Shown here piece by piece: positions 1 to 9,849 of a DNA stretch of 64,000 nt (the stretch's first letter is position 1; each line of letters starts with the position of its first letter). The notes below the pieces were generated by a model. It was not told the origin of the DNA and searched no databases. It saw nothing but the letters and a program-made list of their open reading frames with translations. Source of the stretch: Adineta ricciae (Eukaryota > Rotifera > Eurotatoria > Adinetida > Adinetidae); assembly GCA_905250025.1 (NCBI GenBank), contig CAJNOJ010000228.1, forward strand, positions 1-64,000, read 5' to 3'. The translations under genes and the position numbers were made by a program.

Positions 1-99
1 ACTAATCGAGACAGGGGACATTTGCAATAGCTGTTGTGTTTCGGACATACGAAGACGCTTGAAACTATGATTCAAGGAATCACTGTGAGTATTACCCAT
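1..99 (-). CDS. Start of an unidentified protein, cut by the left edge
   Basis: An open frame starts with ATG at 99 and runs off the left edge after 33 codons. It begins MGNTHSDSLNHSFKRLRMSE and is polar, with no recognisable domain. A pyrimidine-rich acceptor (TTTCTGTTTCAG) lies 6 bases before the ATG. The RPA1-like gene on the same strand stops only 115 bp upstream, so this may be the third gene of a compact same-strand cluster. No function can be assigned from 33 residues. Confidence 0.4.
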   Translation of the reverse strand, partial: MGNTHSDSLNHSFKRLRMSETQQLLQMSPVSIS

Positions 100-214
100 T
101 GAAAATCTGAAACAGAAAGGTAAGTTGAAACAAAATCAAAACCAAAAGTTATCAACAATGAAGAAGCATTGTCTAAGTATGCAATACAGTTTGGATATCA
201 TCGTAAATTAGAAA

Positions 215-1781
215 CTAAACTTGTTGTGCTTCGTCTTCTGAATTTATGACCGTTGTCATGATTGTTGTAAGTTGAAGTTTGCCTAGATTGAAAATACAAC
301 AAGAGATAATGCATTTATTTATGCTACCTTTGAATAGTTGGACTAGTAAATTTTTAAACCGAACTTTTGTATTCACCACTGTTGAAAATTTCGTCGCCTA
401 AAATATTAAGACCAACCATCTGCGGAAACCAATCAATTTGTTAATCAACATACAAAGTCATTCCAAAGAATTATATCGATCGTGCCTGTATCATCAGCAA
501 CACTGACGTTTCTTGTATAGCAGTGAGTGTTTCTTTTCGCAACAAAAATCAAATCCACATTATTAATGTATGTCACCGTTGCAAATACATCTAAATAGAT
601 TTGAAAGAAGACCCTCGACGTTTCTCAAAAATAAATACTTGGCACTAACCGACACATTTGCCAACCATGGAAATTGCAATGTCCGAAATGTTTACCATAT
701 TGAAAGGAACAGGTATAGTTGGAAATATATGGTCAGAAATTTCGTACAAAATAGTATTTTTCGTCAAATTTATTTCAAATTCGTGGGATAAATGATTATA
801 TAGTTTATTGCTACGAATCAGGACAAAGTTTTCGAAATGGTATGCCTTTTAGAGCCAGCTTTTAATCAAATTTTAAAAAACTAAAGTATTTACCTGGCCG
901 ACTTTTATCAATCCGAAGAACATATCAAGAATTTCATTAAACGCTTTACATCGTATTTCAGAGTGCAAATCTGCGATGTCAAAATTGAAAAACTTTCCCG
1001 ATCCACCTCCAAACGTACAAACGTCGCTTTTACGAATAATTACCCCCTCGACGACTCTTGAAACAAAAACGAATTAGCAATAGAAGATTGTTTCTTAAAC
1101 AGCAATACCGTGTCGAAATCAACGTTGAAAGTTGAGCAATTGGAATAATAGCAGGCATTCTATTTGGTTCCAATAAAACGGGGGATTCTCCTGCATTGCG
1201 AGTGTTATCCTGACAGATATATGTTGACACATCAACAGTCCCTTTGTACCATGGTTCAGGAGAGCCAAGGCATTTCTCAGTTTGAGAAATCAAGTCCATT
1301 TGAAGAATTTGTAGAACAAATCTGCAAATAAACGTTTAGTGATTCAAATGAAACAAAAAGGATTTAAATAACTTTTCCTGCGAATGTTTCAAAGCCATCA
1401 GGTGATTGATCCGAATGACCGCGTATACATCCGCATGGGATTTAGTTAATGAAGGGATATCAACCACAAAACCTAAATTAATGAACAATTTCTACTAGTG
1501 TTCATATGTTTTTGCAACCTCCATAATAATGCTTTCCGTCGGAAAGTTTCAAGCGAGCGATCAATGTTCCATCAACATCAACATTTAGCTGCCGAATATG
1601 CTAAATAAAGAGGAATATTTGACGTGCAGACCGATAAAAGACACGCACTAAGATTTGTAAGTTTACTGGTAGGCCAGCTGTATTTCCCTTCACAAGTTGC
1701 TGAAACCGTTGAAGACGAGCGTGAAAGAAACAAATGTCAGTTATTATCACATACTTCTATGGAAGAATCAGTTAAGTCCAT
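215..1781 (-). CDS. Short RPA1-like single-strand DNA-binding protein (RPA70N + OB folds A and B)
   Basis: RPA1 is the large subunit of replication protein A, which coats single-stranded DNA in replication and repair. I rebuilt about ten exons on the minus strand, all joined at GT-AG introns of about 45-75 bp, giving roughly 363 residues. Residues about 1-110 match the RPA70N domain: MDLTDSSIEQLVKGNT, LQILHIRQLN, then RLKLSDGKHYYG and GSPEPW. PIAQLST opens OB fold A, followed by KSDVCTFGGGSGKFFNFDI and IRCKAFNEILDMFF. OB fold B contains DVFATVTYINNV, VADDTGTIDIILWNDF and a final strand near TTIMTTVINSEDEAQQV before TAG at 215. The third OB fold with its zinc ribbon (DBD-C, needed for trimer assembly) is absent; usual RPA1 is about 600 residues. 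The start follows an acceptor-like CTCTAG by 11 bases. A DUF3987-like gene lies 324 bp upstream on the same strand. It is probably a paralogue or an element-borne copy, not the housekeeping RPA1. Confidence 0.8.
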
Positions 1782-2105
1782 GTTTTCTTTTCTAGAGAAG
1801 AAATGCATGTTTAATAGTTTGAACAAAAAAAGAAAACGAAGCTATTTTGTATCAATCTGTATTAATTTGAGCAAGAACAGCATGATCAATGTAGACAATA
1901 TCAGACACAAAAGTGAAGTTTAGCGCTTAATAAGTTTGACACACTTTTTCACGTAGTTTTTACTAAGAAATATGAAAAAGCAAACAGCAATGTCAGCTTG
2001 ATTTTCATGTCGATCATTGTTCAATGTGATCATAGGATTTGTTAATTATTCGCTTCCGATGATTGGTTTGAGTGCGATTAACAGTAGTGGTTGTGACATC
2101 TAAAA

Positions 2106-4854
2106 TCATATGCAGAAGTGAGTATTGTTTGTCATTGTGGTTCGATGCATACTTTTTCGCTGACAGACTTTATTCTTTTTTCTCAATTTCAATCGAGTTC
2201 GACAAGACGGTGGACTACAAAAAGAATCGTTTAGTTTGTCGAGTGTTCGTTTATTCGAAGACAAAATCTCATTTGCATTGCGGTTTTGTTCGTGGCTGGT
2301 AATGGTCTCTGCACTCGAATGAATACGTTGTCGATCATCGCCATTTGTAGTGTATTTCAGTTCATCATTTTTGTCGTTATTAGGAACAGCAATAATACTT
2401 GCCGCGCTAGTTTCTATCGAATCAGGAGCAAAATGCAAATTGAGATCACTACTCTGTTCTTCAGCTGAAATAATGTCGGAAATTTCAATATTCAAAGCTA
2501 TTTGATCAAGATTGATATTTTCGAATGGGTCTTGTTGTTCATTCACTGGAATCATTGACAAGAACGCATCCGTTTCGTGCATAAGTGGAGACAAGATATC
2601 GGGAGCAACACTTCTCTGATCTGGATCGTCCATAACTGAAACGATCTCATAAACAGAATCAGCAGCACCTGAAACAACAATAGTGTGTAACGAGAGAAAA
2701 TAGCTGACAAGCAAGCATTTTTACTTTGACCATCATTAGTCGAAGACGGTGTTTGATCTGTTGTTGAATTTCGAAAACGAAGTGATTCGTAGAAAGCACA
2801 AGTGCTATATTCAGGTTGAGAAAGTATTCGATAAATGTCATTATGCACAACACCATCAGTTAATAGCGAAAACAAGTTGCAAGAATTTTTGTATGAGGCC
2901 AAAGAAACGGGTTGTCCGTCTTTTGTGTATTCCGATAGAGCCGATTGAAGAACAGTGTCTTCATCAACTTCATCCTCAGGTGGCAATTGCTTAATGAAAA
3001 CAGGTGTTGTTTTCGAAGCGTTTCGTATCCCGTGAGAACAAACAATCAAAACATCCGAATCAGTTAATGTCTTGGCTACATCTTTCAGACGAATTCCACC
3101 AGAATTGTGCAATGATGATTCCTGATGAAGTTGTTTGATAGTAAAACAAACACTGGGATATAAAATCATCGCAACAGCAACCCTGTTAAAGTTAAAATCA
3201 TTTCGTTGTTTTTCTACGAAATGGATTGAAATATATATTATTCGATTGACCAAAATCAATAAAAATTATTTACTTTTCAGTTGCTTCTTATTCAGTGATG
3301 AGTCTTGTATATTCGAGGATGCATGCTGTTGTTCGGGCGAAACAACAATCACTTGACGACCAACTGCTGATATACGTGGTGCATTTGTACTATCAAATAA
3401 CAACATAAATTGATGCATGTTGCCCGTTATCGTATCAATTGCCCGCAGGACCACCTCTTTCGAAATCAGGAAAGGGCTAGCACTATTTTGCGCAAATTGA
3501 TTTGAATATTTTGAATGATATAGTGAGGCAACTTTCGCAACGAAATCAGTTCCAATAATACCGTTGGCGGGAAAATATTGATGAGATTGTATGAAGAGTT
3601 CACAAATGCTAAATCCAATCTCGAGAGTTTGTAGAAACGCCGCAAATCGATAGGCATGTTGAACAGATTTTCCCATACGTGCAGACAAACATTCATTATT
3701 ATTTCGTTCGTCATAACCTAAGAGACAAATACCAGTGTCAATAATTTTCGGTCAATATCAAACTTTGTGTTTTGTATGAATTTCCCCACTCTACAATTGC
3801 CTCGACTGCATCGAGATCGAATTCGAAGATTGTATTTTCGATAAATGATAAGACTACTACGAATTGATTGAGAGTTGGAAAAACGGAATTGTCGATATTC
3901 CGTCGTTTCAGTTTATCTGGAATTACTGGACCATCCAGAGCCCAAAATAAAAACCGGCCAATCGATGGGTCGAAAGTAGCGCCCGACTTCATTCGGATGA
4001 CCATACTGGAAATGATATCACCCGTTGAACATCCCTGACAAAGAAATAAGTGTTATTAGAACATTGAAAGCGAAGAACAGCGTATCTTTGTAGAATATTA
4101 CGCTACGCCTATTCATCTAAAGGTGAACTTACCAAGATGTTCAACTTCGAACGTTTTACCAAGATAGTCCGATTTGCCAATTGTCTAACATATGGATGAG
4201 ATACACGATCAAATAACGATGTTACAAGACCTATAGAACGGAAAAGTTTTACTAGATAACATTCAGAAATCCAATTCACCGCGGCAGTTCATTTCAGGGG
4301 ATGTTCGATAGGTGCTATTGGTCAAAAATAACCCAACATCTGAAAAAGTCATATCGGCTTCATCACACACTAGCATTCGAGTGCAGTCATCAAGAGCGGA
4401 GATCAGCCCTGCTCTGGACATTTCGTCCAAAGTTGGATTGATTAGTTCACCAGCGGAAATTTGAGCAGCAGAGCAAAATTTGGTTGATCGGTTATCAGCT
4501 ACAGACTTGAGCATATCACGAAGCAATCTCGTTAAATCTGATTTCCCATACGCTTAAAAAATGTTTTACAAGTGATATTTAAGCACGTAATTATCCATAC
4601 TTACAAGACCTAGCAACAACCATATTGTAGATATTGGTTGGTATTTGATTAGCTGAACAGTTTGATCTTAACACGTATGAGAATTCCAATGTTGCAGCCA
4701 CACAATTAATCAAAACAATCGCTAAAGAATCAGGATGCACAGAATGCACATCCGCAACTTCATTCACATATTTTGCCAAAGGCGGTGAAAACATAACGCT
4801 TGGCAAAATCTTCACTTTACTTGCATTGTCAATGTTGCGACAGATGTAATTCAT
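2106..4854 (-). CDS. DUF3987-like (YfjI-type) P-loop protein
   Basis: At least seven exons on the minus strand join into a protein of roughly 800 residues. The N-terminal part has the DUF3987 layout: SPPLAKYVNEVADVH, then IPTNIYNMVVARSSYGKSDL (a degenerate Walker-A-like segment created by splicing across 4527-4591), LVCDEADMTFSDVGLF (Walker-B-like), SKLNILGCSTGDIISSMVIR, and GRFLFWALDGP. A later segment, LSARMGKSVQHAYRFAAFLQ, resembles the conserved alpha-helical end of the family. The C-terminal 250 residues are acidic and polar, probably disordered, ending in a basic stretch. The start chosen is the ATG at 4852-4854; an upstream exon cannot be excluded. DUF3987 proteins occur in bacteria, phages and some invertebrates and have no settled function; a helicase/primase-like role is only suggested by the P-loop. 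The neighbour downstream is an RPA1-like protein, and the 5' side faces a palindromic tandem repeat. Confidence 0.75.
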
Positions 4855-5111
4855 TGCAAAAATTCCAACGTCTTATTCACTTTCAATTGATCTCACGGAA
4901 TACTATATGATCTTTCGATTCTCTTAAACATAGTCCTATCAGATTGTACTACTACACGAATCAGAAAATCATCAACATTTTCTAAATTGCCTCTTTCATC
5001 ATAATACAAGAAATCAATGCATTTGGCATTTCTGGCATATTTAAACTGTTTACACTATATTTCCAAATAAATTTTACAAAAGACGAAATGAAATTTAAAG
5101 GTGCCGCTAAT

Positions 5112-5790
5112 TACATAATTCTGTAGAGATTCCAGAATTCTGGATGAATTCTGCTGTGAAAAACATAATTCTGCTTAGATTTTTTATATTCGTGTTACAG
5201 TCGACATGTGTAGACACATAATTCTGTATTAGATTTTTGATATTCGTGTTACAATCGACACGTGTAGTTGCATAATTCTGTAGAGAATCCAGAATTCTGG
5301 ATGAATTCTGCTGTGAAAAACATAATTCTGCTTAGATCTTTTATATTCATACTACAATCGACATGTGTTGATACATAATTCTGTAGAGAATCCAGAATTC
5401 TGAATGAATTCTGCTGTGAAAAACATAATTCTGCTTAGATTTTTGATATTCGTGTTACAATCGACACGTGTAGTTGCATAATTCTGTAGAGAATCCAGAA
5501 TTCTGGATGAATTCTGCTGTGAAAAACATAATTCTGCTTAGATCTTTTATATTCATACTACAATCGACATGTGTTGATACATAATTCTGTAGAGAATCCA
5601 GAATTCTGGATGAATTCTGCTGTGAAAAACATAATTCTGCTTAGATTTTTTATATTCGTGTTACAATCGACATGTGTAGACACATAATTCTGTAGAGAAT
5701 CCAAAATTCTGGATGAATTCTGCTGTGAAAAACAATTCTGCTTAGATCTTTTATATTCATACTACAGTCGACACGCGTAGATGCACAATT
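5112..5790. repeat. Tandem repeat array, 103-bp period, with EcoRI-centred palindromes
   Basis: Six copies of a unit are seen, marked by the palindrome CCAGAATTCTGG at 5132, 5289, 5392 (one change), 5495, 5598 and 5701 (one change). Spacings are 157, 103, 103, 103 and 103 bp. Each unit has two halves that both start CATAATTCTG: one of about 50 bp holds the palindrome and a second ATGAATTCTG, and one of about 53 bp is AT-rich and ends near CGACATGTGTAGA. The 157-bp first interval is explained by one extra copy of the second half at about 5218-5270. A degenerate tail with another inverted AATTCTAGAATT core lies near 5873-5890. No coding potential is evident. Confidence 0.92.
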
Positions 5791-6152
5791 CTGATGTAAA
5801 GAAGTAGTTTTCTGAAGAATTTTGTTTTTCTTATACTTGTTAAATAAGAAACTAATAATTATACATTTTAGCAAAATTCTAGAATTCTGCTATTGTAGAA
5901 CTTTGCCACTGCTGCTATGAAGGTGTCATCTACGTTTTTCTTCGTTTGTATATTAATAGTTCGGTATTTGAAGTGGAAAAGAGAAGAGCATTTAATTAGA
6001 ATATTTATTCTTTTACATGCCTTCTTTTTTTACATTAATTATTTATCGTATCTTCCAGTAGTCATTTCCTCGGCCTGTAAAATAATACACCTTGTGGTTC
6101 TATATATATATATAGATATATATTTGCTTGTTCGCATTTTCAGATTAGCAAA
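5791..6152. other. AT-rich spacer and presumed 5' region of the GPCR gene
   Basis: This 360-bp stretch is AT-rich and includes a short TATA-type run near 6103-6122. A pyrimidine-rich acceptor (CATTTTCAG) lies 9 bases before the GPCR start codon. No gene is recognised here. Confidence 0.5.
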
Positions 6153-7613
6153 ATGAACACAACGAGTGGTTATGCACAGGACGAATCTAACGGGAGTCTT
6201 GCTGATGATTGGGAAAATTACAAAGGTTATACGAGATTCTATTACATAGCTGATGAAGTTTTTCTCTATGCTAATCCAGTACTTATACTTATTGGTATGT
6301 TTGTCACTGTAAGATATTTCTTATGTTGTAAACATCATGTTTCTCTTCCAGGTATTCCAACACATGCATTGTCTATGATAATCTTTCTTCGGAAACGAAT
6401 GTGCCGTTATCCAGTGTCGGTCTTCATGGCGATGTTGTCATTAGCAAATATTCTCATTCTCGCTGGTCCGGTTACTATGCAATGGCTCAATCACAAAGTA
6501 CTCATTGGTTTCGTCGTGACTGGTTCACGTTTTTTATGTGCCTTCCATGTTTATATTGACTTAGTCGGTTCGTCGATGAACTCTTGGTTGACATTGATGA
6601 TTGCGGTAGAACGTTATCTTTCGGTGACGAAGCCATTTCTCATTCGAACAAGTTTCAATCGTCGGCAAGCATGGATTATTGTTTTCAGTCTATTTTTCGT
6701 TGCACTCATAGCTCCACTTGGGATCGCCATTGTCGCATCGAAAGTTGACGAGTGTCTCCTGTTCTTCTCCCGAACATATCAAATCATTGGTTCCATACAG
6801 ATCTTCTTTATCTATGTCTTACCATCGATATTCATTCTAACCTTAAGTATAATAACAGTATATAAACTACGCAATCGAATACGTTCAAGCGGTCCGCGAC
6901 GTGTCCACATAAGTGTTATGTTAATTGCAGTCTCATTTTCTTTTATAACATTCACAATGCCGTATCAAATCTTGTGGTATTGGCTTTTTTCAACGGCTAT
7001 TAGTGGCGTAGAATTAAATCTCAAATTTAATATTATTAATATTGGAATACGCTATTTAGCATTAACGATACGCAATTTGAACTATACACTAAATTTCTTT
7101 CTTTATTCATTGACCTCCATTGTGTTTCTGAAAGAAGCATTTGCCATCGCGCGCTGTAATTATTTTCTGAATCAACGATTTATTCAAGGTAATCCCGTAT
7201 TTAGCGGCTTACGACGGTTTTTCACTCTGCCTGATGAACAGCGTGAACACCAACAAACGCATGGCCTTATCAATCAAGGAAATCCTGAGAATGAATTGAA
7301 TCCAAATTATCAAACATTTTCCAAGCAAATCAAAGCGCAGCGAGCTCCCATCGAAAATAGCAATACATCGCATCCGATGAACGGACATTGCAATTCGTAT
7401 ACAACTAAAGGAGATGTAGCAATCAATTTAAAGCAACTAAATATCAAACCGAAACAAAAACGAATCAAATGGAATCTGAAACCTATGAAGCAAGCCTTGT
7501 CATCGCATCATTTACATATTCCATACGACGATGATGAACTTCATACTCAAGTCTCGTCGAATGGAACGTCAACAACGAATCTTAATGAATCTAATCAAAG
7601 AAATCAAGAGTAA
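6153..7613 (+). CDS. Rhodopsin-family (class A) G protein-coupled receptor
   Basis: This is a seven-transmembrane receptor at the plasma membrane, probably for a peptide ligand. The frame is open for 486 codons, but 6295-6351 looks like a 57-nt GT-AG intron. Removing it joins VLILIG to IPTHALSMIIFLRKRMC, giving a normal TM1 and first intracellular loop. Other landmarks are TM2 FMAMLSLANILIL, a Cys before TM3 (FLCAFH), the ERY form of the DRY motif at the end of TM3 (VERYLSVTKPF), TM6 LIAVSFSFITFTMPYQ and TM7 NYTLNFFLYSLTS, a variant of NPxxY. The C-terminal tail of about 130 residues is polar and low in hydrophobicity. The N-terminus has possible N-glycosylation sites (NTT, NGS). The sequence resembles FMRFamide/peptide-type receptors only in general pattern, so the ligand is unknown. 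Confidence 0.88.
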   Translation: MNTTSGYAQDESNGSLADDWENYKGYTRFYYIADEVFLYANPVLILIGMFVTVRYFLCCKHHVSLPGIPTHALSMIIFLRKRMCRYPVSVFMAMLSLANILILAGPVTMQWLNHKVLIGFVVTGSRFLCAFHVYIDLVGSSMNSWLTLMIAVERYLSVTKPFLIRTSFNRRQAWIIVFSLFFVALIAPLGIAIVASKVDECLLFFSRTYQIIGSIQIFFIYVLPSIFILTLSIITVYKLRNRIRSSGPRRVHISVMLIAVSFSFITFTMPYQILWYWLFSTAISGVELNLKFNIINIGIRYLALTIRNLNYTLNFFLYSLTSIVFLKEAFAIARCNYFLNQRFIQGNPVFSGLRRFFTLPDEQREHQQTHGLINQGNPENELNPNYQTFSKQIKAQRAPIENSNTSHPMNGHCNSYTTKGDVAINLKQLNIKPKQKRIKWNLKPMKQALSSHHLHIPYDDDELHTQVSSNGTSTTNLNESNQRNQE

Positions 7614-7658
7614 AACTCTCCATTGTAGTTTGTATGTCCAACAATAACCTGTATTCAA

Positions 7659-7880
7659 TTACTTGATTGTTATACCAAAAAATAAATAAATAAACCAAAG
7701 AACATCACAGGCTCCAGTACTATTAGTGCATACTAAATTAAATATGCAAATAATCATTGGCCTGGTGCTAATAGACATTGCTTTGTTCAAATCACTGGAG
7801 ATTTGCAAGAACATTTGTTGTAAATCAAACTCATTGAGATCGAAGGCACTTTTAGACATTTGTCTATTTTTAGCAGCCAT
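7659..7880 (-). CDS. Small ORF, 73 aa, uncertain
   Basis: The frame begins MAAKNRQMSKSAFDLNEF and ends in a hydrophobic segment (VLWFIYLFFGI). It lies tail-to-tail with the GPCR gene, 46 bp from its stop. I do not recognise it. It has a plausible polar N-terminus and one possible membrane segment, but the 3' part overlaps AT-rich sequence with AATAAATAAATAAA on the opposite strand that is probably the GPCR polyadenylation region. It may be a fragment or chance ORF. Confidence 0.2.
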   Translation of the reverse strand: MAAKNRQMSKSAFDLNEFDLQQMFLQISSDLNKAMSISTRPMIICIFNLVCTNSTGACDVLWFIYLFFGITIK

Positions 7881-8412
7881 GATTTGTATTAGCGCAACAT
7901 AGACTACTTTATGATCTGTCTATTGACAAGACAATAGGACAGCCTACGCATTATATTGTTTGAGCTTTTTATTTAAAAAAAAATATGACAGGTACAGGAA
8001 CAAATGAAGGCGGAAAGAAGATTGTGGTCCTAAAGAAGCAACAGAAAATGCTGCAGATTAAAAGATTGACTGAGTTGTTTCGTCTTTTCAGCAGCAGTCT
8101 CTTGTTACAAAATTAAAAGGTATTGGAGAAGGTGGAAAATACCCTGCATCCCCTTTATTTCTGCAGCACGGCGAAATGCACTAATGTCTCTTGGTAATTT
8201 CTTTTGAATTAAAAGCTTTAGTTGAAAGGAAAAACGTCAGCAGACAAGAAAAACTTTGTTCGGTACAACGAAGTGAATAATCAATTATCACAAAGTAATT
8301 ATTTGTCCTTGAGTGACAAAAGGAAACAAGCAGTAAATATATTTCATAAAATGCAGACATCAGCAGCCTTTTCTTAGTTGAAATATGAGTGCATTATTGA
8401 AAAAGATTATGA
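7881..8412. other. Stretch without a recognisable gene
   Basis: Only a short plus-strand frame from about 7986 (MTGTGTNEGGKKIVVLKKQQ and a few more codons) is visible. It is interrupted soon and has no recognisable domain. It could be a gene remnant. No repeat or RNA gene was recognised. Confidence 0.4.
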
Positions 8413-8937
8413 TTATAATAATTGGCCTTCTATATCAGTCTTAGCAAAGCAATTGCTTGTCACATGCGAATCTCGGCCACACCGGGCACATTCTAATTGA
8501 TTGCCATCGATATCGAAACTTGCGTAACAACCACGAGTTGAATGTGTATCTCGACCACAGCGTTTGCATGAAGGTTTATAAACATTTCTGTAACATTCAT
8601 TTGCAAAATGTCCAACAAGACCACATCTAAAACATGCATTCGGATTCATCATTGTTTGTATTGTATCCCGTTGTTCATTTGTCAATATCATATTTGACCA
8701 TTGTGCACCTCTAACATTATCGATGCCATACTTTTTCATGTAATCTAACGTTGTGTTCGCTTCGTCATAATTCGTTGTCATGTCTTTCACTTGCACAATA
8801 CGCAACGGTTCATATTGTCTTGTCCATTCACTACCAAAATCTCCTTGTATGTGTTCTTCAAACCGACGTTCCACATTTGAACTTTTACCCACATAGTATT
8901 TCCTTTCTTTACATGCTAAAACATAGATCTTGGACAT
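8413..8937 (-). CDS. GIY-YIG nuclease-like protein with three CCHC zinc knuckles
   Basis: This single-exon protein has 174 residues. Residues 1-95 form a GIY-YIG type domain: KIYVLAC (GIY strand), KYYVGKSS (YIG strand), the conserved Arg in ERRFEEH, a likely catalytic Glu in NYDEAN, and MKKYGIDNVRG, a segment shared with related GIY-YIG proteins of protists and large DNA viruses. Three CX2CX4HX4C zinc knuckles follow at residues 102-115, 124-137 and 150-163. The domain usually cuts DNA; zinc knuckles bind single-stranded nucleic acid. The cellular role is unknown. No intron is present in a region where neighbours are split by short introns, which would fit a transferred or retroposed gene. 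The start ATG at 8937 leaves the GIY strand right at the N-terminus, as is usual. Confidence 0.88.
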   Translation of the reverse strand: MSKIYVLACKERKYYVGKSSNVERRFEEHIQGDFGSEWTRQYEPLRIVQVKDMTTNYDEANTTLDYMKKYGIDNVRGAQWSNMILTNEQRDTIQTMMNPNACFRCGLVGHFANECYRNVYKPSCKRCGRDTHSTRGCYASFDIDGNQLECARCGRDSHVTSNCFAKTDIEGQLL

Positions 8938-9153
8938 CTTATCTAAAATTTATCAAAGTATAAATAAACGGTCTATTTCTTGAAGCGACAGAACACAGTA
9001 CAGAGGCCGCTACGAATTACGTAGTTGCACGGTATTATACTAACCAGTTAAATTTGCGTCCATGATTTACTTTCTTTCTCGATCCGTGCTTTGCTCAAAG
9101 TTCTCGATCAATCAACTAACAAACGAATCTTTATTCGATTTCTACATTTCATC

Positions 9154-9690
9154 ATGCCGAATTATCAATTGTTATGTATTTTCAAAAATTTACCTAAAGT
9201 AATGATTTACTGTCGCTCATCCCTATCAAATTACTCATTCCATCTTTGCTCTCTAGCCTGAATTGATGACGGGAATAAAAGCAGCAGCGACTTGTATCCT
9301 GGATCATAATGGTATCATAAAATCATTCGAAAATCTTGGCTTACGTCGACTACCCATCCGTTTGTTTGGTAATGATATGCAAACTTATCGCGAAGGCCAG
9401 TAAGTAGCGAACCCAAATAAGCACTTGTCATTTTAAATGTCTTTCGACTTAGTTACGTATTCATAAATTTTATTTCTGGAACAACGAAACTTTATGAAAT
9501 GATGGCTGCACTCAAACGCGAGAGTGATATTTTACGTCGAGTTATTTCAAATGACGATCAAGTGAATGAACAGCATGTTTGTCATTGTGATAAATATGGC
9601 TACTTCGTCACGGACATTGTTGACTATACTAAACCAATAACCGTTTGGAATAAGAAGATTACAGATCCATTGTACAAAAAGCGTCTATGA
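9154..9690 (+). CDS. MRPS6: Mitochondrial small ribosomal subunit protein bS6m
   Basis: This is a component of the mitochondrial ribosome small subunit that binds 12S rRNA. Three exons are seen: 9154-9198, 9257-9399 and 9453-9690. The spliced protein is about 141 residues. It starts MPNYQLLCIFKNLPKPEL, matching the MPxYEL start of the family, followed by DHNGIIKSFENLGLRRLPIR, corresponding to the RDLENLGERxLPYR signature, and HYVFINFISGTTKLYEMM, then SDILRRVI. The tail is somewhat longer than in vertebrates. Both introns are 52-58 bp with GT-AG ends, and joins were chosen because the frame and family alignment are continuous. No ATG-proximal acceptor is seen. Confidence 0.88.
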
Positions 9691-9849
9691 ACGAAACACA
9701 TCCTTTGCTTCTCTTGTTTTTGTTAACAGTAGATTAATAAACAAACAAATCATCCCGTTCTCGTGCAAACTCGTTGTCATTGCACAATCATATGTTAAGT
9801 CATAGAGAAAGCGCAAAGTTACACTCTAATCCTAGATGTCTAGAATGAG

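Noticed and set aside
1..4854. Helitron carrying an RPA-like gene
   Set aside because: No Rep/helicase of the Helitron type is seen and no CTRR hairpin end was found; the partner gene is DUF3987-like. Kept only as context for the element hypothesis.
5112..5790. Possible CRISPR array
   Set aside because: The repeats are contiguous 103-bp units without unique spacers, in a eukaryotic gene context.
5917..6156. 79-codon plus-strand frame before the GPCR
   Set aside because: It is a hydrophobic frame in AT-rich DNA that overlaps the splice acceptor and the GPCR start; it has no motif.
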